A stretch of 30,746 nt of DNA from contig MHYB01000017.1 in NCBI GenBank assembly GCA_001824635.1, positions 9,219 to 39,964 on the forward strand. The letters are read 5' to 3'. Below, piece after piece: positions 1 to 7,277 of the stretch. This DNA is from Planctomycetes bacterium GWF2_50_10. Its GTDB lineage: Bacteria > Planctomycetota > Phycisphaerae > Sedimentisphaerales > GWF2-50-10. A model generated the notes under the pieces. That model was not told the DNA's origin and did not search any database. It saw only the letters and a list, made by a program, of their open reading frames with translations. Positions within the stretch are counted from its first letter, which is position 1. Every line of letters starts with the position of its first letter. The translations under genes were made by a program, and so were the position numbers.

Positions 1-502
1 TTTTTTGCGAATTACTGAAGGGAAAAAGGTCCGTTTGCCCGCTTCATCTGTGAAAGTCCTATCAGGCAGCATTCACCGGGAACTTATTAAGGGAAATTTC
101 ATTGGTCTGCCAACGGTTCTTATGAAACGTCGGTGCTTTGATCACAGTGGGTTTTTTGATGAAACTCTTAAGCGATTCCAGGATTGGGAGCTTTTTATCA
201 GGCTCTCTTCCGCGTATAAATTCGGCTTCTGTGATGAAATTCTTCTTACATCTTATCATTCCAAAGACTGCATAACCGGCAACACCCAGGCCGCTATTTA
301 CTCACTAGAGCGGATACTCCAAAAACATCGTGATTATTTTTCCGCGATGCCGGTGCAGCTTTCAAAACATTATTTTTTTATCTTGCGAGGAGCTTTGCGA
401 ATTGTGCAATTAGGCTGTGTTTTACGCACTACATGGGAGTTACTTAGAAGTGTCACACAGGTGTTTTTACGCCTGCTGCCAATCCCTTCTGGTGGCAAAT
501 GA
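1..502 (+). CDS. Glycosyltransferase family 2, C-terminal part (5' truncated by window edge)
   Basis: The reading frame is open from the first base, so the true start lies outside the window; the TTG at position 5 is not a credible start. The visible part (about 165 residues) matches the C-terminal half of GT2 transferases. It has the stretch GNFIGLPTVLMKR, then FDETLKRFQDWELFIRLS, where the acceptor-side D/E-W motif of GT-A enzymes lies, then a basic, hydrophobic C-terminal helical region. The stop codon overlaps the next gene's start (ATGA), which implies translational coupling. It probably adds one sugar to the repeat unit of the surface polysaccharide made by this cluster. Family assignment is fairly sure; donor and acceptor are not known. 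Confidence 0.8.
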   Translation, partial: FLRITEGKKVRLPASSVKVLSGSIHRELIKGNFIGLPTVLMKRRCFDHSGFFDETLKRFQDWELFIRLSSAYKFGFCDEILLTSYHSKDCITGNTQAAIYSLERILQKHRDYFSAMPVQLSKHYFFILRGALRIVQLGCVLRTTWELLRSVTQVFLRLLPIPSGGK

Positions 503-1422
503 TTGACATTCTGCTTTCTACTTTTAATGGTGAGAAATATCTGCCTCCACAGCTGGACTCTGTTATTGCCCAGACATTCCGTGATTGGCGATTGATAATT
601 CGTGACGACGGTTCAAGTGACAAAACGCCTGAAATAATTCATGAGTACTGTTGCAAAGAACCGGAGCGTATCTTTTTTGTTTCAAATTCCGGGGCAAATG
701 TTGGGCCCGCTGCTAGTTTCGGCAAACTGCTTTGCGAAAGTTCATCTCCTTATATCATGTTTTGCGACCAGGATGATGTCTGGCTGCCAGACAAGATTGA
801 AATCAGTCTTGCTTCTATGCAAAATAGCGAAATTAAATACACCCCAAGCACGCCTATACTGGTGCATACGGATTTGCGTGTAGTTGATGAAAACATGGTC
901 ACCGTATCAGAGTCCTTCTGGAAATATCAAAAAATCGACCCGTCGAGGTGCTCTCTAAACCCTCTTCTTGTTCAAAATGTTATTACCGGCAATACAATTT
1001 TAATCAATCGTGCGCTTGCCTCACTTGTTCCGGACATGCCCAATGATGCTATTATGCATGATTGGTGGTTGGCACTTGTGGCAAGTGCTTTTGGCAAGAT
1101 ATATTGGTGTCCGCAGCCAACCGTGCTATATCGTCAGCATAGGAACAATCTTCTCGGCGCGGTCCCATGGGGATGTAGGTATATTGTGAACTTAACATCC
1201 AATTTTCAGCAAGTACGCCGCTCAGTTAATGCCTGTAAAGCCCAGGCAGCCCGGTTTCTCTGTGAATACGGAAAAAAGCTTGATGGAAATGATTTAAAGG
1301 TACTTCAAAAATTTGGAGCAATTAATGATTGTGGTTTTATAAATCGGCGGTATATAATTTTGCGTCACGGTATTTATAAGAACAGTTTTATTAAGAATTT
1401 AGGCTTACTCCTGGAGATATGA
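499..1422 (+). CDS. Glycosyltransferase family 2, rhamnosyltransferase-like
   Basis: A 307-residue GT-A enzyme. The N-terminus has the GT2 nucleotide-binding pattern (ILLSTFNGEKYL, then RDDGSSDKT around residue 35-43). The metal-binding motif is CDQDDVW at residues 89-95, a form typical of the alpha-1,3-L-rhamnosyltransferase-like branch of GT2. Around residue 190 MHDWWLAL fits the acceptor-side motif. There is no signal peptide, and the protein would act on the cytoplasmic face. Its start overlaps the stop of the preceding gene by 4 bp, and its own stop overlaps the next start, so the three genes form one operon. Rhamnose transfer would fit the rml genes downstream, but the sugar is inferred from motif resemblance only. 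Confidence 0.88.
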   Translation: MIDILLSTFNGEKYLPPQLDSVIAQTFRDWRLIIRDDGSSDKTPEIIHEYCCKEPERIFFVSNSGANVGPAASFGKLLCESSSPYIMFCDQDDVWLPDKIEISLASMQNSEIKYTPSTPILVHTDLRVVDENMVTVSESFWKYQKIDPSRCSLNPLLVQNVITGNTILINRALASLVPDMPNDAIMHDWWLALVASAFGKIYWCPQPTVLYRQHRNNLLGAVPWGCRYIVNLTSNFQQVRRSVNACKAQAARFLCEYGKKLDGNDLKVLQKFGAINDCGFINRRYIILRHGIYKNSFIKNLGLLLEI

Positions 1423-2645
1423 TGTCAGACGTTGCTCGAATGGAATCATTGGGTTCCAGAATTATTGCGGTTTTGAATCCTTTTACGATGTGCGCGATCA
1501 TTTGGGCTCTCGTTATTTCGACATATCTGATGGATGTCAGTTACAGCATTGATCCACAATCGGTTGGGCTGCTCATTGGCGTGGCCGTATTGAGCATAGC
1601 CTGTTTCGGCGCGGCGTATTATATCACATGCAAGTATATCGCTACAACTGCGAAAATGAACCCGCTTGTTGACCGCGTATCGCCTCAAAAGTTGCGGTAT
1701 TTTTATGTTGCCGCATTGGGGCTGTGCCTTGTGATAGTAATCTGGAATTTATTTCAAAGCGGGCTGTTTCCTTATATGGCGGCTTACGGGTACAAAGTAA
1801 AAAATTACAAACAATATGGCCGATTTAAAGGCGTTCTTTTTCCTATGCTTTTCATAATGTGCATGCTGGCAAGCCTTGAAAAAAAGGTGCTTTTGCGGCT
1901 GTCTGTCCAGTTCTTCTGCCTGGCTGTCGCCTGGTTATACCTGAGCAGGGCCGCACTGTTTTTTATAATAGTTCAGTTCATAGGGTTTATTATTGCTTCT
2001 AAGAATTTTAAAACCGTGCTTCACCTTGTTGTCACGATATGCGTATCCTCCGCTTTTATGTTCTTTTCAATAGGTTACCTTGGGAAAATCCGTACTGGGG
2101 ATGCAGTTTTCAAACGGGCCATGCAGATACGTTCAGAGTATGCTTCAAAATCTACTTCGATGCTCTGGTGCTTATCTTATATTTCTATGCCATCTGCCAA
2201 TCTTTTAAGCTATATCGAAAAAAATGAAAATTTTTGCTGGGGCAGGCAATTGCTTAATTCCAGTGTGCCTGCGCCTCTTAAGGTTGATGGATGGAAAAAA
2301 TATGCTGCCCAGTTCAGGCCCAACAAAAGGAATACTGCGTGCACATACCTTGGCCTAGCTTATCTTGATTTCGGATGGACAGGGATCATTTTGGTCAACA
2401 TCCTTTATGGCGTAATTGGAGCCTGGCTTAAGGTCAGGTGTGACCAAAATTACGGGATTGGGTATGCTGCCTGCTACTCTGTTTATATGACTGCTCTAAT
2501 CCTTCTGTTTTTCAGTAATATGATTTTCTACTTCCCAATAATTTTCCAGGTATTTGCTTTGGCAATGATTTCTAAATACATCAGTGTTACCGCACCGGCG
2601 AACGCATCATTGGCTCAAGATAAAGCAGTATTGGTTAATGTATAA
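1419..2645 (+). CDS. Wzy-like O-antigen/oligosaccharide repeat-unit polymerase, multi-pass membrane protein
   Basis: A 408-residue protein dominated by hydrophobic segments (about ten possible membrane spans). The first begins near residue 22 (CAIIWALVISTYL) and the last is near residue 370. A longer polar stretch between residues 250 and 320 fits the large periplasmic loop of Wzy-type polymerases, and position within a glycosyltransferase cluster agrees. Such polymerases join lipid-linked repeat units on the periplasmic side. Sequence conservation in this family is very low, so the call rests on topology, size and neighbours. ATG at 1419 overlaps the upstream stop; a second ATG at 1422 is an equally possible start. 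Confidence 0.75.
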   Translation: MMSDVARMESLGSRIIAVLNPFTMCAIIWALVISTYLMDVSYSIDPQSVGLLIGVAVLSIACFGAAYYITCKYIATTAKMNPLVDRVSPQKLRYFYVAALGLCLVIVIWNLFQSGLFPYMAAYGYKVKNYKQYGRFKGVLFPMLFIMCMLASLEKKVLLRLSVQFFCLAVAWLYLSRAALFFIIVQFIGFIIASKNFKTVLHLVVTICVSSAFMFFSIGYLGKIRTGDAVFKRAMQIRSEYASKSTSMLWCLSYISMPSANLLSYIEKNENFCWGRQLLNSSVPAPLKVDGWKKYAAQFRPNKRNTACTYLGLAYLDFGWTGIILVNILYGVIGAWLKVRCDQNYGIGYAACYSVYMTALILLFFSNMIFYFPIIFQVFALAMISKYISVTAPANASLAQDKAVLVNV

Positions 2646-2646
2646 G

Positions 2647-3555
2647 ATGGCGACGTACACTGTAATTATTCCCGTTTGCAATGCTGGTGAGGCTTTTGGC
2701 AGGTCGCTAGAAGCTTTTGAATTTTTGACCGCGAAATGCGATATACTGATCATTGATTCATCGCCCGTTCAAAAGCAAGTTGAATTGCCTATCCAAACTA
2801 ATCTCAGAGTACATAGAATTAATCATGCGGATTTTAATCACGGAGCTACACGCAATTTAGGGGCGAGGCTTGCACAAAGTGATATTTTGGTGTTTTTTAC
2901 ACAGGATTCGGTGTGTGCGGATGAAAATACGATAGCTGAACTGGTACGACCATTGATAGGCGACCCTGCGATCGCCGTCAGCTACGGCAGGCAGATTCCA
3001 AAACCAAGTGCAGATCCAATTGAGGCATTCAACAGGAATTTCAATTATCCCAGCGAGTCCAGGCTCAAAACCAAAGCCGACCTCCCTGTATTGGGAATAA
3101 AAACATATTTCTGTTCTAATTCCTGCGCAGCCTATCGCCGATATATTTTTGACAAGCTTGGCGGGTTCCAGGAGGGCGTGGGTACAAACGAAGATATGCT
3201 TTTTGCGGCCAAAGCTATCAATGCGGGTTACGGTGTATATTATGCCGCCCAAGCCCGGGTTTTTCACAGCCATGATTATACCGCGGCATTACTCTGGAAG
3301 AGATATTTTCAAATTGGCAAGTTTTTTGCCCAAAACAAGTGGCTTCTTGAGTCTGCTCCCGCAGCAGGGGAGGCAAGGAAGGTACTAATTGCAGGAATTA
3401 CGCATTTTTTAAAGCGTAAAATGTATTTTACCTGCTTTCGTTTTGTATGCGAGGCCCTTATAAAAGGCATTGCCTGCCGCATGGGAATGCTTTTGGCACC
3501 CAAAAGGGCTATTTTAGAAAAAAACGCTGATTTCAGCATGAAAAAAGCCATATGA
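2647..3555 (+). CDS. Glycosyltransferase family 2, RfbN-like rhamnosyltransferase
   Basis: About 302 residues from ATG 2647; an ATG at 2638 overlapping the previous stop is an alternative, and neither has a strong ribosome-binding site. The core is GT2: TVIIPVCNAG at residues 4-13, the signature FNHGATRN at 63-70 (a conserved F-x-H-G-x-T-R-N block of RfbF/RfbN-type rhamnosyltransferases), the metal motif FFTQDS at 83-88 with Asp87, and GTNEDMLFAAKAINAGY near residue 180. The C-terminus is basic with amphipathic helices. It probably transfers L-rhamnose from dTDP-rhamnose to a lipid-linked acceptor. It is the last gene before a repeat-filled gap, so it likely ends the upstream operon. Confidence 0.87.
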   Translation: MATYTVIIPVCNAGEAFGRSLEAFEFLTAKCDILIIDSSPVQKQVELPIQTNLRVHRINHADFNHGATRNLGARLAQSDILVFFTQDSVCADENTIAELVRPLIGDPAIAVSYGRQIPKPSADPIEAFNRNFNYPSESRLKTKADLPVLGIKTYFCSNSCAAYRRYIFDKLGGFQEGVGTNEDMLFAAKAINAGYGVYYAAQARVFHSHDYTAALLWKRYFQIGKFFAQNKWLLESAPAAGEARKVLIAGITHFLKRKMYFTCFRFVCEALIKGIACRMGMLLAPKRAILEKNADFSMKKAI

Positions 3556-3557
3556 CT

Positions 3558-3728
3558 GCTTTTGACTGGCCAATTTGAGACTTGAAATTGCGTAATTCAA
3601 GCTTTGAATACGGCTTTTGAGGCTTCAAATTTCATTTTCCATGCTTCGAATGCGGCATTTGAAGCTTTAGATCGCATATTTAAGGCTTACAATTGGAAAA
3701 ACGAAGATTTGAATAAGACATTTTAAGG
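3558..3728 (+). repeat. Degenerate 21-22-bp tandem repeat array, forward orientation (about 8 units)
   Basis: Units start near 3558, 3580, 3601, 3622, 3643, 3664, 3685 and 3706; all are 21 bp except two of 22 bp. The shared pattern is GCTTTGAAT, five variable bases, then ATTTGA(G/A). The unit beginning at 3643 matches the pattern best, and the last one or two are the most decayed. The array starts two bases after the stop codon of the glycosyltransferase. There are no unique spacers, so this is not CRISPR. Degenerate intergenic repeats of the TTTGAAxCTTGAA kind occur in several bacterial phyla, but no named family can be assigned. Confidence 0.75.
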
Positions 3729-3776
3729 CTGGAAAAAGATTTTTGCTGCGTTGAATGTGGAATTCGATATTGAATA

Positions 3777-3875
3777 CTAATCAATTCAAGCCTCAAATGG
3801 CTAAATTGAGGCATGATCTGATATATTCAAAGCCTGAGTTAACACGCTTATAGCTTCAAATCAGCCAGCCAAAGC
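3777..3875 (-). repeat. Same 21-bp repeat in inverted orientation (about 4.5 units)
   Basis: Read on the minus strand, 3875-3777 splits into exact 21-bp units at 3875-3855, 3854-3834, 3833-3813 and 3812-3792, plus a partial unit. Each begins GCTTT, GCTAT or GCCTC; the 3812-3792 unit ends CATTTGAG like the forward units. The two arrays therefore face each other across a spacer of about 50 bp (3729-3776). A transcript through this region could fold into a long imperfect hairpin. The remaining gap, 3876-4101, holds two dyads and a promoter, described separately. Confidence 0.7.
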
Positions 3876-3945
3876 CTGCGATGCTCAATAATAAAATTCA
3901 AAATTACCACTGGGGACATGAACGGTGTAGCAGCCAGACGCGAAT

Positions 3946-3976
3946 ATTCATTTATAAAATGAATTACTTTAGTAAT
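3946..3976. promoter_or_regulatory. Two overlapping perfect dyads upstream of the rml promoter
   Basis: ATTCATTT, a 3-base centre, then AAATGAAT (3946-3964). This shares two bases with ATTACT-TT-AGTAAT (3963-3976). They lie 24 bp upstream of the candidate -35 box at 4000. The position suits an activator or repressor site; no binding protein can be named from the sequence. Confidence 0.4.
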
Positions 3977-3999
3977 TTACAATCCTGTTAAGGATAGAA

Positions 4000-4028
4000 T
4001 TGAATCGGCAATACTGATATGATAAAAT
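4000..4028 (+). promoter_or_regulatory. Candidate sigma70 promoter of the rml operon
   Basis: TTGAAT (4000-4005), a 17-bp spacer, then TAAAAT (4023-4028). The -10 matches consensus at 5 of 6 positions and the -35 at 4 of 6. It precedes rmlA by about 75 bp, which leaves a short leader with an AAGGAG Shine-Dalgarno at 4090-4095. Confidence 0.5.
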
Positions 4029-4101
4029 CCCGGTTTAACAAGGAATTCTGGATTTGCTTCGATCTGAAATTGGGGTTGAAAGTTAATCTAAGGAGAAATA
4101 A

Positions 4102-4827
4102 TTGAAAATGAAGGGCATTATACTGGCGGGGGGGACAGGTTCACGGCTGTGGCCCCTGACAAAGGTTACCAACAAGCATCTGCTGGCGGTGGGGCAAAAG
4201 CCGATGCTGTATTACCCGCTTGCCAAGCTCATTACCGCTGGGATTGATGAAATTCTCATCGTTACCGGTGTCGAGCACATGGGGGACGTGGTAAACCTTC
4301 TCGGATCGGGCAAAGAGTTCAACTGCCGTCTGACATACAAAGTCCAGGATGAAGCAGGTGGGATCGCCCAGGCACTGGCTCTGGCGGAAAACTTCGCCGG
4401 TTCCGACCCGGTTACAGTAATACTCGGCGACAACATCTTCCAGTCGAGTCTTGCCGACCATGTGGCTTCTTATATGAAGCAGGGGCTTGGTGCTCGCGTG
4501 CTGCTTAAGGAAGTACACGACCCGCACAGGTTCGGGGTCGCCCAAGTCGATTCCGGACGGGTAATCTCGATCGAGGAAAAACCAAGGGCACCCAAATCCA
4601 ACTTTGCCGTTACGGGCATTTATTTTTACGACGCGGATGTCTACAATATGATACGCAAGCTCAGGCCCTCTGGCAGGGGAGAGCTTGAGATCACGGATGT
4701 GAACAATGCCTATATAACGAAAAACCAGCTGCATTTCGACATGCTTACAGGCTGGTGGTCAGACGCGGGCACGTTCGAATCGCTGGCCAAAGTTAACGAA
4801 CTCGTTTTGCGGGAGCCGCCTTTATGA
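4102..4827 (+). CDS. rmlA: Glucose-1-phosphate thymidylyltransferase, short form (RmlA/RfbA/SpsI-like)
   Basis: A 241-residue nucleotidyltransferase that makes dTDP-glucose from dTTP and glucose-1-phosphate, the first step to dTDP-L-rhamnose. The N-terminus carries the nucleotide-binding loop GIILAGGTGSRLWPLT (residues 5-20) and KHLLAVGQKPM (25-35); LGDNIF and IEEKP follow. Classical RmlA is about 290 residues. This protein lacks the C-terminal extension and matches the short type seen in Bacillus SpsI. The AAGGAG Shine-Dalgarno (4090-4095) is 6 bases from TTG 4102 and 12 from ATG 4108, so TTG is preferred, although ATG 4108 gives the usual N-terminus. The stop overlaps rmlC by 4 bp. The exact sugar-phosphate substrate is inferred from the operon. 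Confidence 0.88.
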   Translation: MKMKGIILAGGTGSRLWPLTKVTNKHLLAVGQKPMLYYPLAKLITAGIDEILIVTGVEHMGDVVNLLGSGKEFNCRLTYKVQDEAGGIAQALALAENFAGSDPVTVILGDNIFQSSLADHVASYMKQGLGARVLLKEVHDPHRFGVAQVDSGRVISIEEKPRAPKSNFAVTGIYFYDADVYNMIRKLRPSGRGELEITDVNNAYITKNQLHFDMLTGWWSDAGTFESLAKVNELVLREPPL

Positions 4828-5351
4828 GCAAAGAGCTGTTGCCCCTTAGGGCTGTCCATATTGATGAAGGCCTTATCGTCCGCTCGTCGGGCAAGCTAAT
4901 TGACGGCGTAGCTACACGCCGCGCGAAGGTACTTCCTGATGAACGCGGGCGGCTTGGCGAAATAATGCGGGCAGATGATCCGTGGTTTGAAAAATTCGGA
5001 CAGGTGTATTTTACAACCACATATCCCGGCATTGTTAAAGCATGGCACTTTCATAAAAAGCAGACTGATCATTTTTACGTCGCCAAAGGCACTGTAAAGA
5101 TCGGGCTGTTCGATGCGCGTGAAAATTCGCCAACGGCGGGCACTGTCAATGAATTGTATCTAAGCGAGCACTGCCCGGGGCTGGTACGCATTCCGCCTGA
5201 AATTCAGCATGGCTGGATGTGCGTGGGCACTGATGAGGCATACATAATCAATATAGTCTCCGAAATGTACGACTACAAAAGCCCGGATGAATTTCGCACT
5301 CATCCGCACGATAACAATATTCCTTACGATTGGACCAGAAAAGACGGCTAA
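4824..5351 (+). CDS. rmlC: dTDP-4-dehydrorhamnose 3,5-epimerase (divergent RmlC)
   Basis: A 175-residue cupin. KAWHFHKKQTDHFYVAKG (around residues 72-89) corresponds to the RmlC active-site strand containing the catalytic His. PPEIQHGWMCVGTDEAYIINI and MYDYKSPDEFR correspond to the conserved HGF and YY-P-E regions of the family. The usual arginine-rich FRGLHxQ motif is altered here, so this is a divergent RmlC, closer to the SpsL-like branch. It converts dTDP-4-keto-6-deoxy-glucose to the L-rhamno epimer. Overlaps of 4 bp with rmlA and one base with rmlD show tight coupling. The operon context raises confidence in a function that sequence alone would leave as a general epimerase. Confidence 0.85.
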   Translation: MSKELLPLRAVHIDEGLIVRSSGKLIDGVATRRAKVLPDERGRLGEIMRADDPWFEKFGQVYFTTTYPGIVKAWHFHKKQTDHFYVAKGTVKIGLFDARENSPTAGTVNELYLSEHCPGLVRIPPEIQHGWMCVGTDEAYIINIVSEMYDYKSPDEFRTHPHDNNIPYDWTRKDG

Positions 5352-6208
5352 TGATCGCAATGACCAAAAACATGGAAGTTGCAATACTTGGCGGCAAAGG
5401 AATGCTCGGCAGCGATATTGGCCGCGCACTTTCCGCAATATCTGTGCCTTACCGCATCCTGGATCTGCCCGAATTTGATATTGCAAATACCGTCAGGCTT
5501 GCGCCGATTATAAAGAACGCTGCCGCTGTGATCAACTGCGCTGCCTATACTGATGTCGAAAAAGCACAGGCTCAGCCTGATCTGGCTATGGAGGTCAACG
5601 GTCATGCTGTCGGGCGATTGGCTCAACTGTGCAAAGATTCCGGCATTTGGCTACTCCATTTCGGAACGGATTTTGTTTTTGACGGCACGCTCGATCGGCC
5701 TTACACCGAAAGCAATGTGCCCAATCCGCTCAGCGTTTACGGCCAAAGCAAGCTCCTCGGCGAAGAACTTCTTGCCCAGGTCGGTATAGAGCATAGTGTC
5801 ATTCGCATCGAATGGACATACGGTCAAAGCGGAAACAATTTCGTAAAAAAGATCATTGCCGCATGCCAGTCGAAAAACGAGATAAAAGTAGTCGATGACC
5901 AGATCGGATCGCCAACGGCAACAGCCGAGATCGCCGCCATGGTCGCAGACATGCTCGATACCAAACCGCAAGGCCTTTATCTGTACGCAAGTTCCGGTTA
6001 TGCCAGCAGGTGGGAGACAGCGCAGTTCATAGCACAAAAGCTGAGGCTGGGAGCCAAAATCTTGCCCTGCAGTTCAAGCGAGTTCAAAACTGCCGTCCAG
6101 CGGCCTCTCAACAGCAGATTCGATTGCTCGAAGATCAGGTCGATATTAAAAACTGAAATTAAAACATGGCAGCAATCATTGACTAACTACCTGGAGCAAA
6201 CACAATGA
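5351..6208 (+). CDS. rmlD: dTDP-4-dehydrorhamnose reductase (RmlD)
   Basis: A 285-residue short-chain dehydrogenase of the RmlD class, which performs the final NAD(P)H-dependent reduction to dTDP-L-rhamnose. The Rossmann glycine motif is GGKGMLG (residues 14-20), then NCAAYTDVE (62-70), and FGTDFVFDG (104-112) with the catalytic Thr. The catalytic pair is Tyr130 and Lys134 in YGQSK. ATG 5351 shares a base with the rmlC stop (TAATG); ATGs at 5360 and 5372 are possible later starts because the glycine motif still follows. The stop overlaps the rmlB start by 4 bp. Confidence 0.92.
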   Translation: MIAMTKNMEVAILGGKGMLGSDIGRALSAISVPYRILDLPEFDIANTVRLAPIIKNAAAVINCAAYTDVEKAQAQPDLAMEVNGHAVGRLAQLCKDSGIWLLHFGTDFVFDGTLDRPYTESNVPNPLSVYGQSKLLGEELLAQVGIEHSVIRIEWTYGQSGNNFVKKIIAACQSKNEIKVVDDQIGSPTATAEIAAMVADMLDTKPQGLYLYASSGYASRWETAQFIAQKLRLGAKILPCSSSEFKTAVQRPLNSRFDCSKIRSILKTEIKTWQQSLTNYLEQTQ

Positions 6209-7215
6209 AAATACTTGTTACCGGTGGAGCGGGTTTTATCGGGGCCAATTTCGTTCGCATGGTACTCGATGAGCACAAAGACGTGTCGCTTGTCAACCTG
6301 GATAAACTCACATACGCCGGCAATCTCGAAAATCTCACCGGCTATCTCGACCGGCCTAACCACACCTTCGTTAAAGGTGATATCTGCGACGTCGATCTCG
6401 TAAAAAAGCTGCTTGACGAACATTCAATAGACCGCATCGTCAACTTCGCAGCTGAAAGTCATGTTGATCGTTCAATCATCAGCCATGCTGAATTCGTTCG
6501 TACCAATGTCGAAGGTACGCTATCTCTGTTACAAGCGGCCCGCGACAGGAACATCGAGCGTTTTCTCCAGGTATCAACAGACGAAGTCTATGGTTCGCTG
6601 GGGCCGCAGGGGCAATTCACTGAAAACAGCGTTATTGAACCAAATTCGCCTTATTCGGCATCAAAGGCCAGTGCGGATCACTTTGTCCGGGCATTTGGCC
6701 ATACCTTCGGCCTGCGGTACAATATTACGCGATGCTCAAACAACTACGGCCCGTATCAATTTCCCGAAAAAATGATCCCGCTGATGATCCACAACGCGAT
6801 GCATGATAAACCTCTTCCCGTTTACGGCGACGGCCTCAATGTGCGAGACTGGCTCTATGTTTACGATCACTGCACCGCCATCTGGGCAGTGCTGACCAAA
6901 AGCAGGCCCGGCGAAGTTTATAACATCGGCGGCTGCAACGAGAAGACCAATCTTGATGTAGTGTCGCTCATCCTTGATCAGCTTAAAAAACCAAAATCGC
7001 TTATCAGTTTCGTCAAGGATCGCCCCGGCCACGACCGGCGATACGCAATCGACGCGTCCAAAACGATGAACCAGCTTGGTTGGAAACCATCAATAACCTT
7101 CGAGCAGGGCATAGTCCGCACTATCCAATGGTATTGTGATAATCGTGATTGGCTTGCAAATGTCGCATCAGGCGATTATAAACACTATTATGAAATGATG
7201 TACAGCCGGCGCTGA
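6205..7215 (+). CDS. rmlB: dTDP-glucose 4,6-dehydratase (RmlB)
   Basis: A full-length 336-residue extended SDR. GGAGFIG at residues 7-13 binds NAD, DKLTYAGNLENL at 33-44 is diagnostic for RmlB, STDEVYG at 124-130 holds the dehydratase Asp-Glu pair (D126, E127), and YSASK at 150-154 supplies Tyr150 and Lys154. WLYVYDH near residue 216 and RPGHDRRYAID near 273 are also typical. It converts dTDP-glucose to dTDP-4-keto-6-deoxyglucose, the second step of the pathway. CTGGAG at 6191-6196 serves as ribosome-binding site. The order rmlA-C-D-B puts the second-step enzyme last. Confidence 0.96.
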   Translation: MKILVTGGAGFIGANFVRMVLDEHKDVSLVNLDKLTYAGNLENLTGYLDRPNHTFVKGDICDVDLVKKLLDEHSIDRIVNFAAESHVDRSIISHAEFVRTNVEGTLSLLQAARDRNIERFLQVSTDEVYGSLGPQGQFTENSVIEPNSPYSASKASADHFVRAFGHTFGLRYNITRCSNNYGPYQFPEKMIPLMIHNAMHDKPLPVYGDGLNVRDWLYVYDHCTAIWAVLTKSRPGEVYNIGGCNEKTNLDVVSLILDQLKKPKSLISFVKDRPGHDRRYAIDASKTMNQLGWKPSITFEQGIVRTIQWYCDNRDWLANVASGDYKHYYEMMYSRR

Positions 7216-7277
7216 CCGCCCCAGTTTTGAACTTGTTATAAAAGGATTGCCTGCATCTAATTACCCGGCAACGTTGT

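Noticed and set aside
3558..3875. CRISPR array
   Set aside because: The repeated units are contiguous and degenerate, with no unique spacers of constant length, and no cas genes are nearby.
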